Of a DNA stretch of 64,000 nt, positions 16,691-24,258 are shown piece after piece. The stretch lies in NCBI RefSeq assembly GCF_039535095.1, contig NZ_BAAAWN010000001.1, positions 1,612,001 through 1,676,000 of the forward strand, in the 5' to 3' direction. Made by a program: the position numbers and the translations under genes. The notes under the pieces are model-generated. The model saw only the letters and a program-made list of their open reading frames with translations, ran no database searches and was not told the DNA's origin. Every line of letters begins with the position of its first letter. The first letter of the stretch is position 1. Source of the DNA: Arthrobacter ramosus. GTDB taxonomy: Bacteria; Actinomycetota; Actinomycetes; Actinomycetales; Micrococcaceae.

Positions 16691-18391
16691 ATGTCAAACA
16701 ACCACATCCAGAACCCCGCGGGTGAGACTGAGGAATATTCCGTCGTTGTGATCGGCGCGGGCATGGGGGGCATTTATGCGCTCCACCGGTTTGCAGACCT
16801 GGGACACGACGTACACGGCTTCGAGGGAGCAGACGGGGTCGGGGGCGTCTGGTATCACAATGCCTACCCCGGTGCCCGCGTGGACCTGGAGAGCCACAGC
16901 TACGCCTTTATGTTTGATCCCGAGCTCTACGCGGGATGGGACTGGAGCGAGCGGTACGCCGCGCAACCCGAAATCCTGCGGTACTTGAACTACGTGGCGG
17001 ACAGCCTCGGTGTGCGCCGCAACCTCTCGCTGAGCACCTGGGTGACGTCCGCGGACTGGCGGCCCCGCGAGAACAAGTACCTCATCAAGACCAATACCGG
17101 CAGGACGGTGTGGGCCCGCTATTTGGTGATGGCGACGGGACAGCTCTCCAAGCCGCGGAAGCCGGACTTCCCGGGACTCGATGATTTCGAGGGGGAATGG
17201 CACCAAACCTCTCATTGGCCCCAGACACCCGTTGAGATTGCCGGCAAGCGCGTGGCCCTCATCGGAACAGGATCCTCGGGGGTGCAGGCTGCCACGGAGA
17301 TCGCCAAGACCGCGGGGCACCTCTATGTCCTGCAGCGGACTCCGAACTACTCGATTCCTGCACACAACGGGCCGGCGGACAGGAGGAAGAAGGCGCGCCT
17401 CAATAAAAAGGTTCTGCAACTGCGCGACGAGTCATACAACTCCCCGGTTGGCTATGTCATGCAGGGCTTCGCCGGCAAGGCTTCAGACTTCTCGGAAGAA
17501 CAGCAGCAGCAGATTCTTGAGTCCAGATGGGCGTTCGGGGGCCAGACCCTGCTCGGAACTTTCTCCGACCAGGGGACGAACATCGATGTCAACAACGTCG
17601 TCGCTGAGTTCGTCCGCGGCAAGATCCGCGACATGATCGACGATCCAGAGACCGCCGAGAAGCTGATGCCCACCTCCTACCCGATCGGCATCCGTCGCCT
17701 CTGCATTGATACCGGGTACTACCCGATCTTCAATCAAAGCAATGTCAGTCTCGTGGACTTGAGAAGTGACCCGATCGAGCGCATCACCGAGACGGGGATT
17801 AAGACCCGGGACAATGAGTACGAGGTTGACTTGATCGTCTTTGCCCTCGGCTTCGAAGCCTTTACGGGTGCCCTGGACCAGGCCAACATCCGCAACGAGC
17901 ACGGCCAGCAGCCGAGCGACCGGTGGAAGCATAAGCCGCAGACCCATTTGGGGGTGATGACGCATGGATTCCCCAACCTGTTTATGCTCACCGGCGCGCA
18001 AAGCCCAAGTGTGCTTGCAAACTTCTTCGTGGGGAACAACCAGCACGTTGACTTTGTGGCGGATATCATTGCGCACGCCGAAAAGAAGGGCGCCGTCCGC
18101 ATTGAGGCCAGCCTTGAGGCAGAGCGAGAGTGGGGCGACCACTGCAACGAGATCGCGGCGCCACTCCTGCGCCGTGCCGTGGACAACTACATGGTCCACG
18201 TCAACAAATACGACGGCTCGCGCTATTTCATTCCGTATGCCGGTGGGTTCGACAAGTACGTCAAGAAGGTCGAAGACGTTGTCGCCGACGGCTACCGCGG
18301 CTTCGTTTTCACGAAGGCTTTCGCCCCTGGCAATTCGGGACAAAGCGCGACCGAAAGTCGGGGCCTTGACGCGATCCTTGCGGCAAAGTAG
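16691..18391 (+). CDS. Type I Baeyer-Villiger monooxygenase
   Basis: A 566-aa FAD/NADPH enzyme. It has GAGMGGIYALHRF (FAD site), the long-insert YHNAYPGARVDLESHSY typical of cyclohexanone-monooxygenase-type enzymes, the fingerprint region FEGEWHQTSHWP, and a second Rossmann site GTGSSGVQAATEIA. It should insert oxygen beside the carbonyl of a (cyclic) ketone to give a lactone or ester. The fingerprint consensus FxGxxxHxxxWP has Gln where His is usual, with His one residue earlier. ATG 16,691 is favoured over the longer open frame because homology begins there. The gene ends in a clear terminator. Confidence 0.92.
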   Translation: MSNNHIQNPAGETEEYSVVVIGAGMGGIYALHRFADLGHDVHGFEGADGVGGVWYHNAYPGARVDLESHSYAFMFDPELYAGWDWSERYAAQPEILRYLNYVADSLGVRRNLSLSTWVTSADWRPRENKYLIKTNTGRTVWARYLVMATGQLSKPRKPDFPGLDDFEGEWHQTSHWPQTPVEIAGKRVALIGTGSSGVQAATEIAKTAGHLYVLQRTPNYSIPAHNGPADRRKKARLNKKVLQLRDESYNSPVGYVMQGFAGKASDFSEEQQQQILESRWAFGGQTLLGTFSDQGTNIDVNNVVAEFVRGKIRDMIDDPETAEKLMPTSYPIGIRRLCIDTGYYPIFNQSNVSLVDLRSDPIERITETGIKTRDNEYEVDLIVFALGFEAFTGALDQANIRNEHGQQPSDRWKHKPQTHLGVMTHGFPNLFMLTGAQSPSVLANFFVGNNQHVDFVADIIAHAEKKGAVRIEASLEAEREWGDHCNEIAAPLLRRAVDNYMVHVNKYDGSRYFIPYAGGFDKYVKKVEDVVADGYRGFVFTKAFAPGNSGQSATESRGLDAILAAK

Positions 18392-18405
18392 ATAGACAGC
18401 CAAGG

Positions 18406-18458
18406 GGCTCTCCGGAAGCCGGACTGGTCATCCAGTTCAGGTTTCCGGGGAGCCTTTT
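18406..18458 (+). terminator. Rho-independent terminator after the BVMO
   Basis: GGCTCTCCGGAA (18,406-18,417) pairs with TTCCGGGGAGCC (18,443-18,454) and is followed by TTTT. Confidence 0.8.
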
Positions 18459-18527
18459 GTTCTTGCGGGCCATCTGTTGGACGAGGCGCAGCGGAAGGGC
18501 ACATGGGCTGCTCTCTTGAAAAACACT

Positions 18528-18597
18528 TTGGCGCAGTTTCCTTCCTTATTGGCGTTGATGGCCATCCCGGTGCAGCCCCACCCGCTCTTAGCGTTGA
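18528..18597 (+). repeat. 70-bp conserved intergenic repeat, copy 3
   Basis: It contains TGGCG, TTGGCGT at 18,549 and GCTCTTAGCGTTG at 18,584, with the same spacing as the other copies. It lies 52 bp before the SDR start at 18,649. The plus-strand frame reads LAQFPSLLALMAIPV and continues through LLAL to a stop just before the SDR. Confidence 0.75.
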
Positions 18598-18648
18598 CTG
18601 TGGGCGAAATTGGCAAAGAAGCCTACGCAAGGACATAAAGGAAAAACG

Positions 18649-19398
18649 ATGAGCAACGTACTCGAAGGCAAGACCGCCATCATCACTGGTGCCGGCTCAG
18701 GCATGGGTTTGGCAACTGCCCGCCTGTTTCATCAGCAGGGCGCGAACATCGTGTTGGCGGATTTCTCGGGGGCCCAGGAGAAAACGGCTGTGGAGCTCGG
18801 AAATCGCACCGTGCCCATCCAAGCTGACATCTCAAACACCGCAGACGCGAAGGCAATGGTAAGCCTGGCCGTCAGCGAATTCGGCGGACTGGACATTCTG
18901 TGCAACATTGCCGGGGCAAATGCTCCAATGGTCCAGCACCATGAGGCGCTGGAGTCCGACTTCGACAAGATGATCAACGTGAATCTCCGGGGTGCTTTCC
19001 TCACGATGAAGTTTGCCATTCCGGCCATGCTCGAGCGTGGCGGGGGATCGATAGTTAATGTGGCGTCAGCTGCAGCCTTGATGGGAACGCCGTTGTACGG
19101 CAGTTACAGCGCTGCCAAGACCGGCCTCCTCGGGCTGACCCGCACCATCGCCCTTGAGTACGCGGCGCAGAATATCCGCGCGAATTCCATCTGCCCTGGC
19201 CCCATCAGGACTCCAATGATGGAAGAAGCTTTGGCAGAAAACCCTGCCGCCGCGGACTATCTCATCAATCTGGTTCCGGCACGTCGTGTTGGGACAGCCG
19301 AAGAAGTAGCCAATGCCGTCCTGTTCCTCGCCAGTGAGCAGTCCTCGTACATCACCGGCGTCGCATTGCCTATCGACGGCGGCCAGACCGCTGCTTAA
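18649..19398 (+). CDS. Short-chain dehydrogenase/reductase
   Basis: A 249-aa classical SDR with TGAGSGMG (cofactor), DISN after the second fold half, a CNIAGAN motif in place of NNAG, catalytic YSAAK and the PGPIRTPM motif. A free Asp at the end of strand 2 (LADFSG) suggests NAD preference. ATG 18,649 follows aaaggaaaa. Lying next to the BVMO, it fits an alcohol-to-ketone oxidation that would supply the BVMO substrate. It probably shares a transcript with the flavin reductase and NUDIX genes. Confidence 0.88.
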   Translation: MSNVLEGKTAIITGAGSGMGLATARLFHQQGANIVLADFSGAQEKTAVELGNRTVPIQADISNTADAKAMVSLAVSEFGGLDILCNIAGANAPMVQHHEALESDFDKMINVNLRGAFLTMKFAIPAMLERGGGSIVNVASAAALMGTPLYGSYSAAKTGLLGLTRTIALEYAAQNIRANSICPGPIRTPMMEEALAENPAAADYLINLVPARRVGTAEEVANAVLFLASEQSSYITGVALPIDGGQTAA

Positions 19399-19472
19399 CT
19401 GTCCAGACTTATTCGGCCCGGATGTGGTCAGAGAACACCACTCCCACGCGGGCACCGAGAGGAAGAAAACCT

Positions 19473-20012
19473 ATGACCCAAAAGTTTATGACCCGGCCGA
19501 AGGTCAGTGCATTCGGCAACGACCCCTTGCTGGTGAGAAGCACCTTCGCACAGTTTCCGTCAGGAGTGGCGGTGCTCGCGGTCGAAGCCGGCGGCGAGAA
19601 GCATGCACTCGTCGCGTCATCGTTCATGGTCGGCGTGTCGCTCGAACCGTGCCTTGTCGCGGTAGCGGTGCAGAAGTCATCGGAGACATGGGAGCAGATC
19701 AAGAATGCCGCCTCACTCGGGGTTTCGATCTTTGGCAAGGGGCAGGGACATCTGACCCGCAAGCTCGCAGGCAAGGACCGTGCCACACGCTTTGAGCAGG
19801 TGGCTATCGACGTCGGTGAGGACGGGGCAGTCTTCATAGAAGATGCGGCATTGTGGCTCGAGTGCTCGGTCCACGAGGTTTCAGAGGCCGGCGATCACTG
19901 GATGGTGCTGCTTGAGGTGACGAAGCTCGGAGTGGGCGAAAACGAGCCGCTCATTTGGCACGGTGCCAAGTTCCGCGAGCTTGTCAATGCCCAGTCGATC
20001 GACGTCGTGTAG
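19473..20012 (+). CDS. Flavin reductase-like (FMN-binding split barrel) protein
   Basis: A 179-aa protein of the HpaC/ActVB flavin-reductase family. It has FAQFPSGVAVLAVEAGG, then ALVASSFMVGVSLEPCLVAVA (flavin-binding strand-turn, with SF in the usual TxxSF-like place), then GVSIFGKGQ. It should supply reduced FMN to a two-component oxygenase. No matching oxygenase is adjacent; the LLM-type remnant at 30,966-31,265 may once have been one. ATG 19,473 follows gaggaag. The NUDIX gene starts 35 bases after its stop. Confidence 0.83.
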   Translation: MTQKFMTRPKVSAFGNDPLLVRSTFAQFPSGVAVLAVEAGGEKHALVASSFMVGVSLEPCLVAVAVQKSSETWEQIKNAASLGVSIFGKGQGHLTRKLAGKDRATRFEQVAIDVGEDGAVFIEDAALWLECSVHEVSEAGDHWMVLLEVTKLGVGENEPLIWHGAKFRELVNAQSIDVV

Positions 20013-20047
20013 CAGACTGAGCGGTTGCTGTGCGTTGGAAGGACACT

Positions 20048-20575
20048 ATGAGCGTCGTTGAGGCGGCGTCCGGCGAGGGGGTTCCCTCGCGCGCTGCGCA
20101 TGACATCCCTGCGGACCGCACCGTGATAGCGGCCGTCATCCAGTGGCGGGACAAGATTGCCCTATTCAGAAGAAGTGGAAATCTTGGCGACGACAGTGGC
20201 CTATGGCACTGCATTACCGGTTTCATGGAAGCCGGGGCCACGCCTGAACAGCAGACCCTTGAAGAGTTGTTTGAAGAAGCGGGTCTGCAACCCAAAGACC
20301 TTCTGGGACTCCTGCCGGGACCGGACTTAGTGGTGGCTGACGGCTTGGGCAATCCGTGGCTCATCCATACCTTCACCGCCTTGACGTCCCGACGCCGGCT
20401 GACGATCAATTGGGAAAACGACGCCTACAGGTGGACCGCTGCCCACAAGGCCAAGCGTTTCGCTAACCGCGTGGACTGGCTGGACAACGTGCTCGATGCG
20501 ACCGGCCATGTCCCGCGTACCATTCCGGCACCTGGGCCCGGGGCATCCCCGGGCCGGAGCCTGGGTGCCGCTTAA
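20048..20575 (+). CDS. NUDIX-fold protein with incomplete NUDIX box
   Basis: A 175-aa protein with a NUDIX domain (about residues 20-140). The box reads GFMEAGATPEQQTLEELFEE, where consensus GX5EX7REUXEEXGU would have Arg before the first catalytic Glu; here it is Leu. The metal-binding EE pair is kept. It may still hydrolyse nucleoside diphosphate derivatives, or be a non-catalytic relative. ATG 20,048 follows ggaaggaca. It is the last gene of the 18,649 operon and converges on the ArsR gene with a 2-base gap. Confidence 0.72.
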   Translation: MSVVEAASGEGVPSRAAHDIPADRTVIAAVIQWRDKIALFRRSGNLGDDSGLWHCITGFMEAGATPEQQTLEELFEEAGLQPKDLLGLLPGPDLVVADGLGNPWLIHTFTALTSRRRLTINWENDAYRWTAAHKAKRFANRVDWLDNVLDATGHVPRTIPAPGPGASPGRSLGAA

Positions 20576-20577
20576 CG

Positions 20578-20928
20578 TCAGGAGGCTTGACGATCCCCGT
20601 GCTTGAAGGGGGCAGCCTCCTGGAGGATCAGTTTCAGCAGGCCGGGGAAGCGGACTTCGAGGTCATCGCTGCGCAGCCGGCTCATGCGGCGGACGCCCAC
20701 ATCGTGCTGATGGATCACGCCCGCCTCACGGAGCACCCGAAAATGGCGGGTCCCGGCAGACTTTGTCACTGGCAGGGCAAAATCGGTGCACGGTATGTCT
20801 TCGCTGCTGCCAGCCAGCTTGATGACGATCCCCAGCCGCACCGGGTCAGTCACGGCCGCCATCAGGCGGAACAGGTCCAGTTCATTGAGGTCAGGATGCG
20901 TGAGTGGGTTGGAAGTTCGGCTGGCCAT
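20578..20928 (-). CDS. ArsR-family transcriptional regulator
   Basis: A 116-aa winged-helix protein with the ArsR layout: LFRLMAAVTDPVRLGIVIKL, then recognition-helix region SAGTRHFRVLREAGVIHQ. The two-cysteine metal box of ArsR/SmtB is absent, so it probably senses something organic or redox. It is divergent from the F420-type oxidoreductase at 21,082, with a perfect palindrome between them. A C-terminal fragment of a similar protein lies at about 38,155-38,340. Confidence 0.82.
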   Translation of the reverse strand: MASRTSNPLTHPDLNELDLFRLMAAVTDPVRLGIVIKLAGSSEDIPCTDFALPVTKSAGTRHFRVLREAGVIHQHDVGVRRMSRLRSDDLEVRFPGLLKLILQEAAPFKHGDRQAS

Positions 20929-20952
20929 GTGTCCAGTCTACCGCTGAAACCG

Positions 20953-20980
20953 CCTATGTTTACGTTGACGCGAACATAGG
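20953..20980. promoter_or_regulatory. Operator palindrome in the ArsR/oxidoreductase divergent gap
   Basis: A perfect inverted repeat CCTATGTT-N12-AACATAGG immediately upstream of the ArsR-family gene and 100 bp before the oxidoreductase. Half-site spacing and position fit an autoregulated ArsR-type operator. Confidence 0.7.
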
Positions 20981-21081
20981 ATACGGTTAACGCCAGGCCC
21001 ACCCACCAGTGCGTGCCATCAACGGGACGTAGCTTTCAGGTTCCCGCTCCATCCACGACTCCCAACTGAGGAAACAAGAAA

Positions 21082-21798
21082 ATGCCCACACTTGGAATCA
21101 TTGGCACCGGAAACATCGGTAGTGCCATCGCTCATCTCGCCGTAAATGCCGGCATCCCTGTAGTGCTGTCCAATTCCCGCGGCCCGGAGACACTCGCCGG
21201 CCTCGTCTCAGAGTTGGGACCCCTGGCTTCCGCCGGCACCATCGAACAGTCCGCGGCGGCCGGAGACGTTGTTGTCCTGTCCGTGCCGCTCACCGCGCAT
21301 ACCGCCATTCCCGCATCCCTGCTTGAAGGGAAGGCCGTACTCGACACCACCAACTACTACCCATTCCGGGACGGAAGGGTGGCTGAGCTCGACGAGGAAA
21401 GGCTGACTACGAGCGAGCTCGTCCTGCAGCATTTCCAGGGAGCCGGCCTGACGAAGGCCTTCAACAACATCCTGGCCCACCACATCCCCCAGCTGGCGCG
21501 CCCCGCCGGCGCACCCGACCGCACCGCCGTTCCCGTGGCAGGCGACGACGCTACCGCCAAGGCGAAGGTCGTGGGGCTTATCGAGCAACTGGGTTTCGAC
21601 ACTGTGGACGCCGGCACATTGGCTGAAAGCTGGCGTTTCGAGCCGGAAGCCGCTGCCTACACCAGGCTTTACCTGGCGGACCCCGCCACCCCGGACGACA
21701 CCATGCTCGAAGCTCCCGCCGCACCTGTGTCCGCTGAGCGTCTAAGCGACGCACTGAAGCGTGCCGAACCGGTGCGGGTTGCCGCGCGTACCTTCTAA
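21082..21798 (+). CDS. NADPH-dependent F420 reductase-like oxidoreductase (second copy)
   Basis: A 238-aa paralogue of the protein at 328-1071, with the Rossmann site GIIGTGNIGSAIA, the NADP loop NSRGPET and the shared DTTNYYPFRDGR block, plus AESWRFEPEAAAY matching ADSWRQQPGAPSY of the first copy. It is divergent from the ArsR gene, which likely represses it through the 20,953-20,980 palindrome. ATG 21,082 follows aggaaacaag. The substrate is unknown. Confidence 0.82.
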   Translation: MPTLGIIGTGNIGSAIAHLAVNAGIPVVLSNSRGPETLAGLVSELGPLASAGTIEQSAAAGDVVVLSVPLTAHTAIPASLLEGKAVLDTTNYYPFRDGRVAELDEERLTTSELVLQHFQGAGLTKAFNNILAHHIPQLARPAGAPDRTAVPVAGDDATAKAKVVGLIEQLGFDTVDAGTLAESWRFEPEAAAYTRLYLADPATPDDTMLEAPAAPVSAERLSDALKRAEPVRVAARTF

Positions 21799-21906
21799 GA
21801 ACGGTTCCAGCCAGCTGGACTTAGGAGCGCGCTCTTGAGGGCGGCACCAAGGCCAGCGGGCGGCCCCTAGGACGTGCCGATGGAGGCGGTCCTTCGTACC
21901 CGGCAC

Positions 21907-21976
21907 GTGGCGTTGCTTCTTAAATGCATGGCGCCCAAGATGCTACCCGTCCAGCAACTCCAGCTTCTAGCGTTGT
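21907..21976 (+). repeat. 70-bp conserved intergenic repeat, copy 4
   Basis: It contains TGGCG, ATGGCG at 21,928 and GCTTCTAGCGTTG at 21,963, with the same spacing as the other copies. It lies 56 bp before the SnoaL-like gene. It is open on the plus strand with a real ATG (MAPKMLPVQQLQLLALFL). Confidence 0.7.
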
Positions 21977-22031
21977 TTCTTACGAGGCAGCAAGGAAGCT
22001 GCCTGGCGTTTGGAGTAGAAAGTCTGGATAT

Positions 22032-22571
22032 ATGTCCCTCACACATGCTCAACTGACTGAGTTGTATGACAAGCAAGCCCTCCACGACAACCTGATGCTG
22101 TATGCGAGGGGCGCGGACCGGCACGACCGCGAGCTGATGAAGTCCACGTACTGGCCTGATTCATTTGATGATCACGGCGGCTATGTTGGAAACGGTCAGG
22201 AGTGGGCTGATGCAGCCATGACCTGGCACGACAAGATCCATAGCTGCAGCCACCACATCTCCAACGTCCTGTCCGAGATTGACGGGAACCGTGCCAAGCG
22301 CGAAAGCACGTTCATCTGTGTGGTCCCCTTCAAGGACCCCGAGGTGACAATGTTCCAGGCCGGCCGCTACCGCGATTTGTGCGAAAAGCGCGACGGCGTG
22401 TGGAAGATCCTTCACCGCACCTGCATCTGGGACTGGATGGACGTTCGGCCCGTCAACTCGGACTGGGATGTCGTGAATGTCCCTCGAGTCTCGCATTGGG
22501 GAGCCTGGCATCCTGAGGACCCGATCTACCTCGACTGGATCGACAGCCCGCCGACGGAATTCTCCCGGTAG
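22032..22571 (+). CDS. SnoaL-like (NTF2 fold) protein (second copy)
   Basis: A 179-aa protein sharing YARGADRHDRELMKSTYWPD and GRYRDLCEKRDGVWK with the protein at 2308-2937. NTF2-fold family; the precise reaction is unknown. ATG 22,032 is taken as the start because the family N-terminus (LTELYDKQALHDNL) follows at once. It is preceded by copy 4 of the 70-bp repeat and followed by a perfect bidirectional hairpin. Confidence 0.75.
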   Translation: MSLTHAQLTELYDKQALHDNLMLYARGADRHDRELMKSTYWPDSFDDHGGYVGNGQEWADAAMTWHDKIHSCSHHISNVLSEIDGNRAKRESTFICVVPFKDPEVTMFQAGRYRDLCEKRDGVWKILHRTCIWDWMDVRPVNSDWDVVNVPRVSHWGAWHPEDPIYLDWIDSPPTEFSR

Positions 22572-22632
22572 CCTTACACCTGCAGCGGCTCGCGTTCCGT
22601 TCCCCAGCAACAGTTCCCGAGCCAACAGTGAA

Positions 22633-22668
22633 GCGCCTGCCGGCCCCATTTACGGGGCCGGCAGGCGC
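22633..22668. terminator. Bidirectional terminator hairpin
   Basis: A perfect 15-bp inverted repeat (GCGCCTGCCGGCCCC with its complement) with a 6-base loop, between the converging SnoaL-like and aldehyde dehydrogenase genes. Confidence 0.82.
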
Positions 22669-22685
22669 CTTTGGCTGTTATGGGA

Positions 22686-24188
22686 TTAGCCGGCGTAGGG
22701 GTCTGCGATGCCGATGTATTGGGTGGTGGTGTATTCGGCGATGCCTTCTGATCCGCCTTCGCGTCCCAGGCCGGATTGTTTGACGCCGCCGAAGGGTGCT
22801 GCGGCGTTTGAGATGACGCCGGCGTTGAACCCGACCATGCCGAACTCGATCTGTTCCGCCACCCGCAGGAGCTTGTTGAAGTCCCGGCTGTAGAGGTATG
22901 ACGCGAGGCCGTATTCGGTGGCATTGGCCAGCCGGATGGCGTCGTCCTCAGTTTTGAAGGTGGTGATAGGGGCCACGGGTCCGAAGATTTCCTGGCCCAG
23001 GATAGCGGCGTCGTTGGGCACGTTGCCCAGGACGGTGGGTTGGTAGAAGTAGCCGGGTCCGTCCACTGGCCCGCCACCTGTAAAGGCGGTAGCCCCGGCG
23101 TCGACGGCGGCGCTGACCAGGGCGTGGACGTCGTCGCGTGCGCCGGCGTCGATGAGCGGGCCTACCTGGGTGGCGGGGTCGGTGCCGCGGCCGGTGGCCA
23201 AGGCGCCCATCGCGGCGGCAAACCTCTGCGTGAACTCGGCGGCGACGGTTTCGTGGACGAGGAAGCGGTTGGCGGCGGTGCACGCTTCGCCCATGTTCCG
23301 CATCTTGGCGGCCATGGCTCCCTCGACAGCTTTGTCCAGGTCTGCGTCCTCGAACACGATGAACGGTGCGTTCCCGCCGAGTTCCATCGAGGTACGGAGC
23401 ACGTTCTGGGCGGCGTCGGCCATGAGGCGTTTGCCGACGGAGGTGGAGCCGGTAAAGGAGACTTTCCGCAGCCGGGAGTCCTTCAACAGTGGCCCGGAGA
23501 TCCCGGAGGCGGAGGAGGAGGCAACGACGTTCAGGACACCGGCGGGCAGGCCGGCGTCGAGCATCGTCTGCGCGAAGTACTGCGCTGTAAGGGGGGTGAG
23601 CTTGGCGGGTTTGAGGACCATGGTGCAGCCGGCGGCGACGGCTGGGGCTACTTTGCGGGTGGCCATCGCGAGGGGAAAGTTCCAGGGGGTTATGAGCAGG
23701 CACGGGCCAACGGGTTTGTGCTGGACCAGGATCTTGTTCTTGCCCTCGGGGGTGGTGAGGTAGCGGCCGTAATCGCGAACGGTTTCCTCTGAGAACCAAC
23801 GCAGGAACTCGGCACCGTAGGTGACCTCGCCTCGGGCTTCGGCCAGCGGCTTTCCCATCTCCAGGGTCATCAGTAGGGCGAAGTCCTCGGCCCGTTCGGT
23901 CACCAGGTCAAAAGCCCGGCGAAGGATCTCGGCCCGCACCCTCGGTGCTGTTCGCGCCCAGGACGTCTGCGCAGCATCGGCGGCGTCAAGGGCGGCGATG
24001 GCGTCGTCACTGCTAGCGGAGGCGAGGGTGGCAAGTACCTCTCCGGTTGCGGGATCCTGCACGTCGAACCTGCCGCCGTCGGATGCGTCCCGCCACCGCC
24101 CGCCAATCAAAAGGCCGGTAGGAACAGCGGCGAGCAGGGCAGCCTCACGCTCGGGTGAAACGGCAGGGGAAAGTGCGGAGACAGTCAT
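22686..24188 (-). CDS. NAD(P)-dependent aldehyde dehydrogenase, succinate-semialdehyde dehydrogenase type
   Basis: A 500-aa aldehyde dehydrogenase. It has WNFPLAMATRKVAPA, the cofactor turn FTGSTSVGKRLM, catalytic Glu in MELGGNAPFIVFEDAD, nucleophile Cys in GEACTAANRFLV, and a normal C-terminus. The GabD-like motifs suggest a semialdehyde substrate, but this is inference. It is the last gene of the minus-strand operon that begins with E1 at 29,559; the gap to the ThDP enzyme is 70 bases. Confidence 0.88.
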   Translation of the reverse strand: MTVSALSPAVSPEREAALLAAVPTGLLIGGRWRDASDGGRFDVQDPATGEVLATLASASSDDAIAALDAADAAQTSWARTAPRVRAEILRRAFDLVTERAEDFALLMTLEMGKPLAEARGEVTYGAEFLRWFSEETVRDYGRYLTTPEGKNKILVQHKPVGPCLLITPWNFPLAMATRKVAPAVAAGCTMVLKPAKLTPLTAQYFAQTMLDAGLPAGVLNVVASSSASGISGPLLKDSRLRKVSFTGSTSVGKRLMADAAQNVLRTSMELGGNAPFIVFEDADLDKAVEGAMAAKMRNMGEACTAANRFLVHETVAAEFTQRFAAAMGALATGRGTDPATQVGPLIDAGARDDVHALVSAAVDAGATAFTGGGPVDGPGYFYQPTVLGNVPNDAAILGQEIFGPVAPITTFKTEDDAIRLANATEYGLASYLYSRDFNKLLRVAEQIEFGMVGFNAGVISNAAAPFGGVKQSGLGREGGSEGIAEYTTTQYIGIADPYAG

Positions 24189-24258
24189 AAAGGGAAGTCC
24201 TTAACAGTTGTAGGGGTTTCGACATGCTCAACCACAGGTGCGGGGCGGTTGGGGAGGG

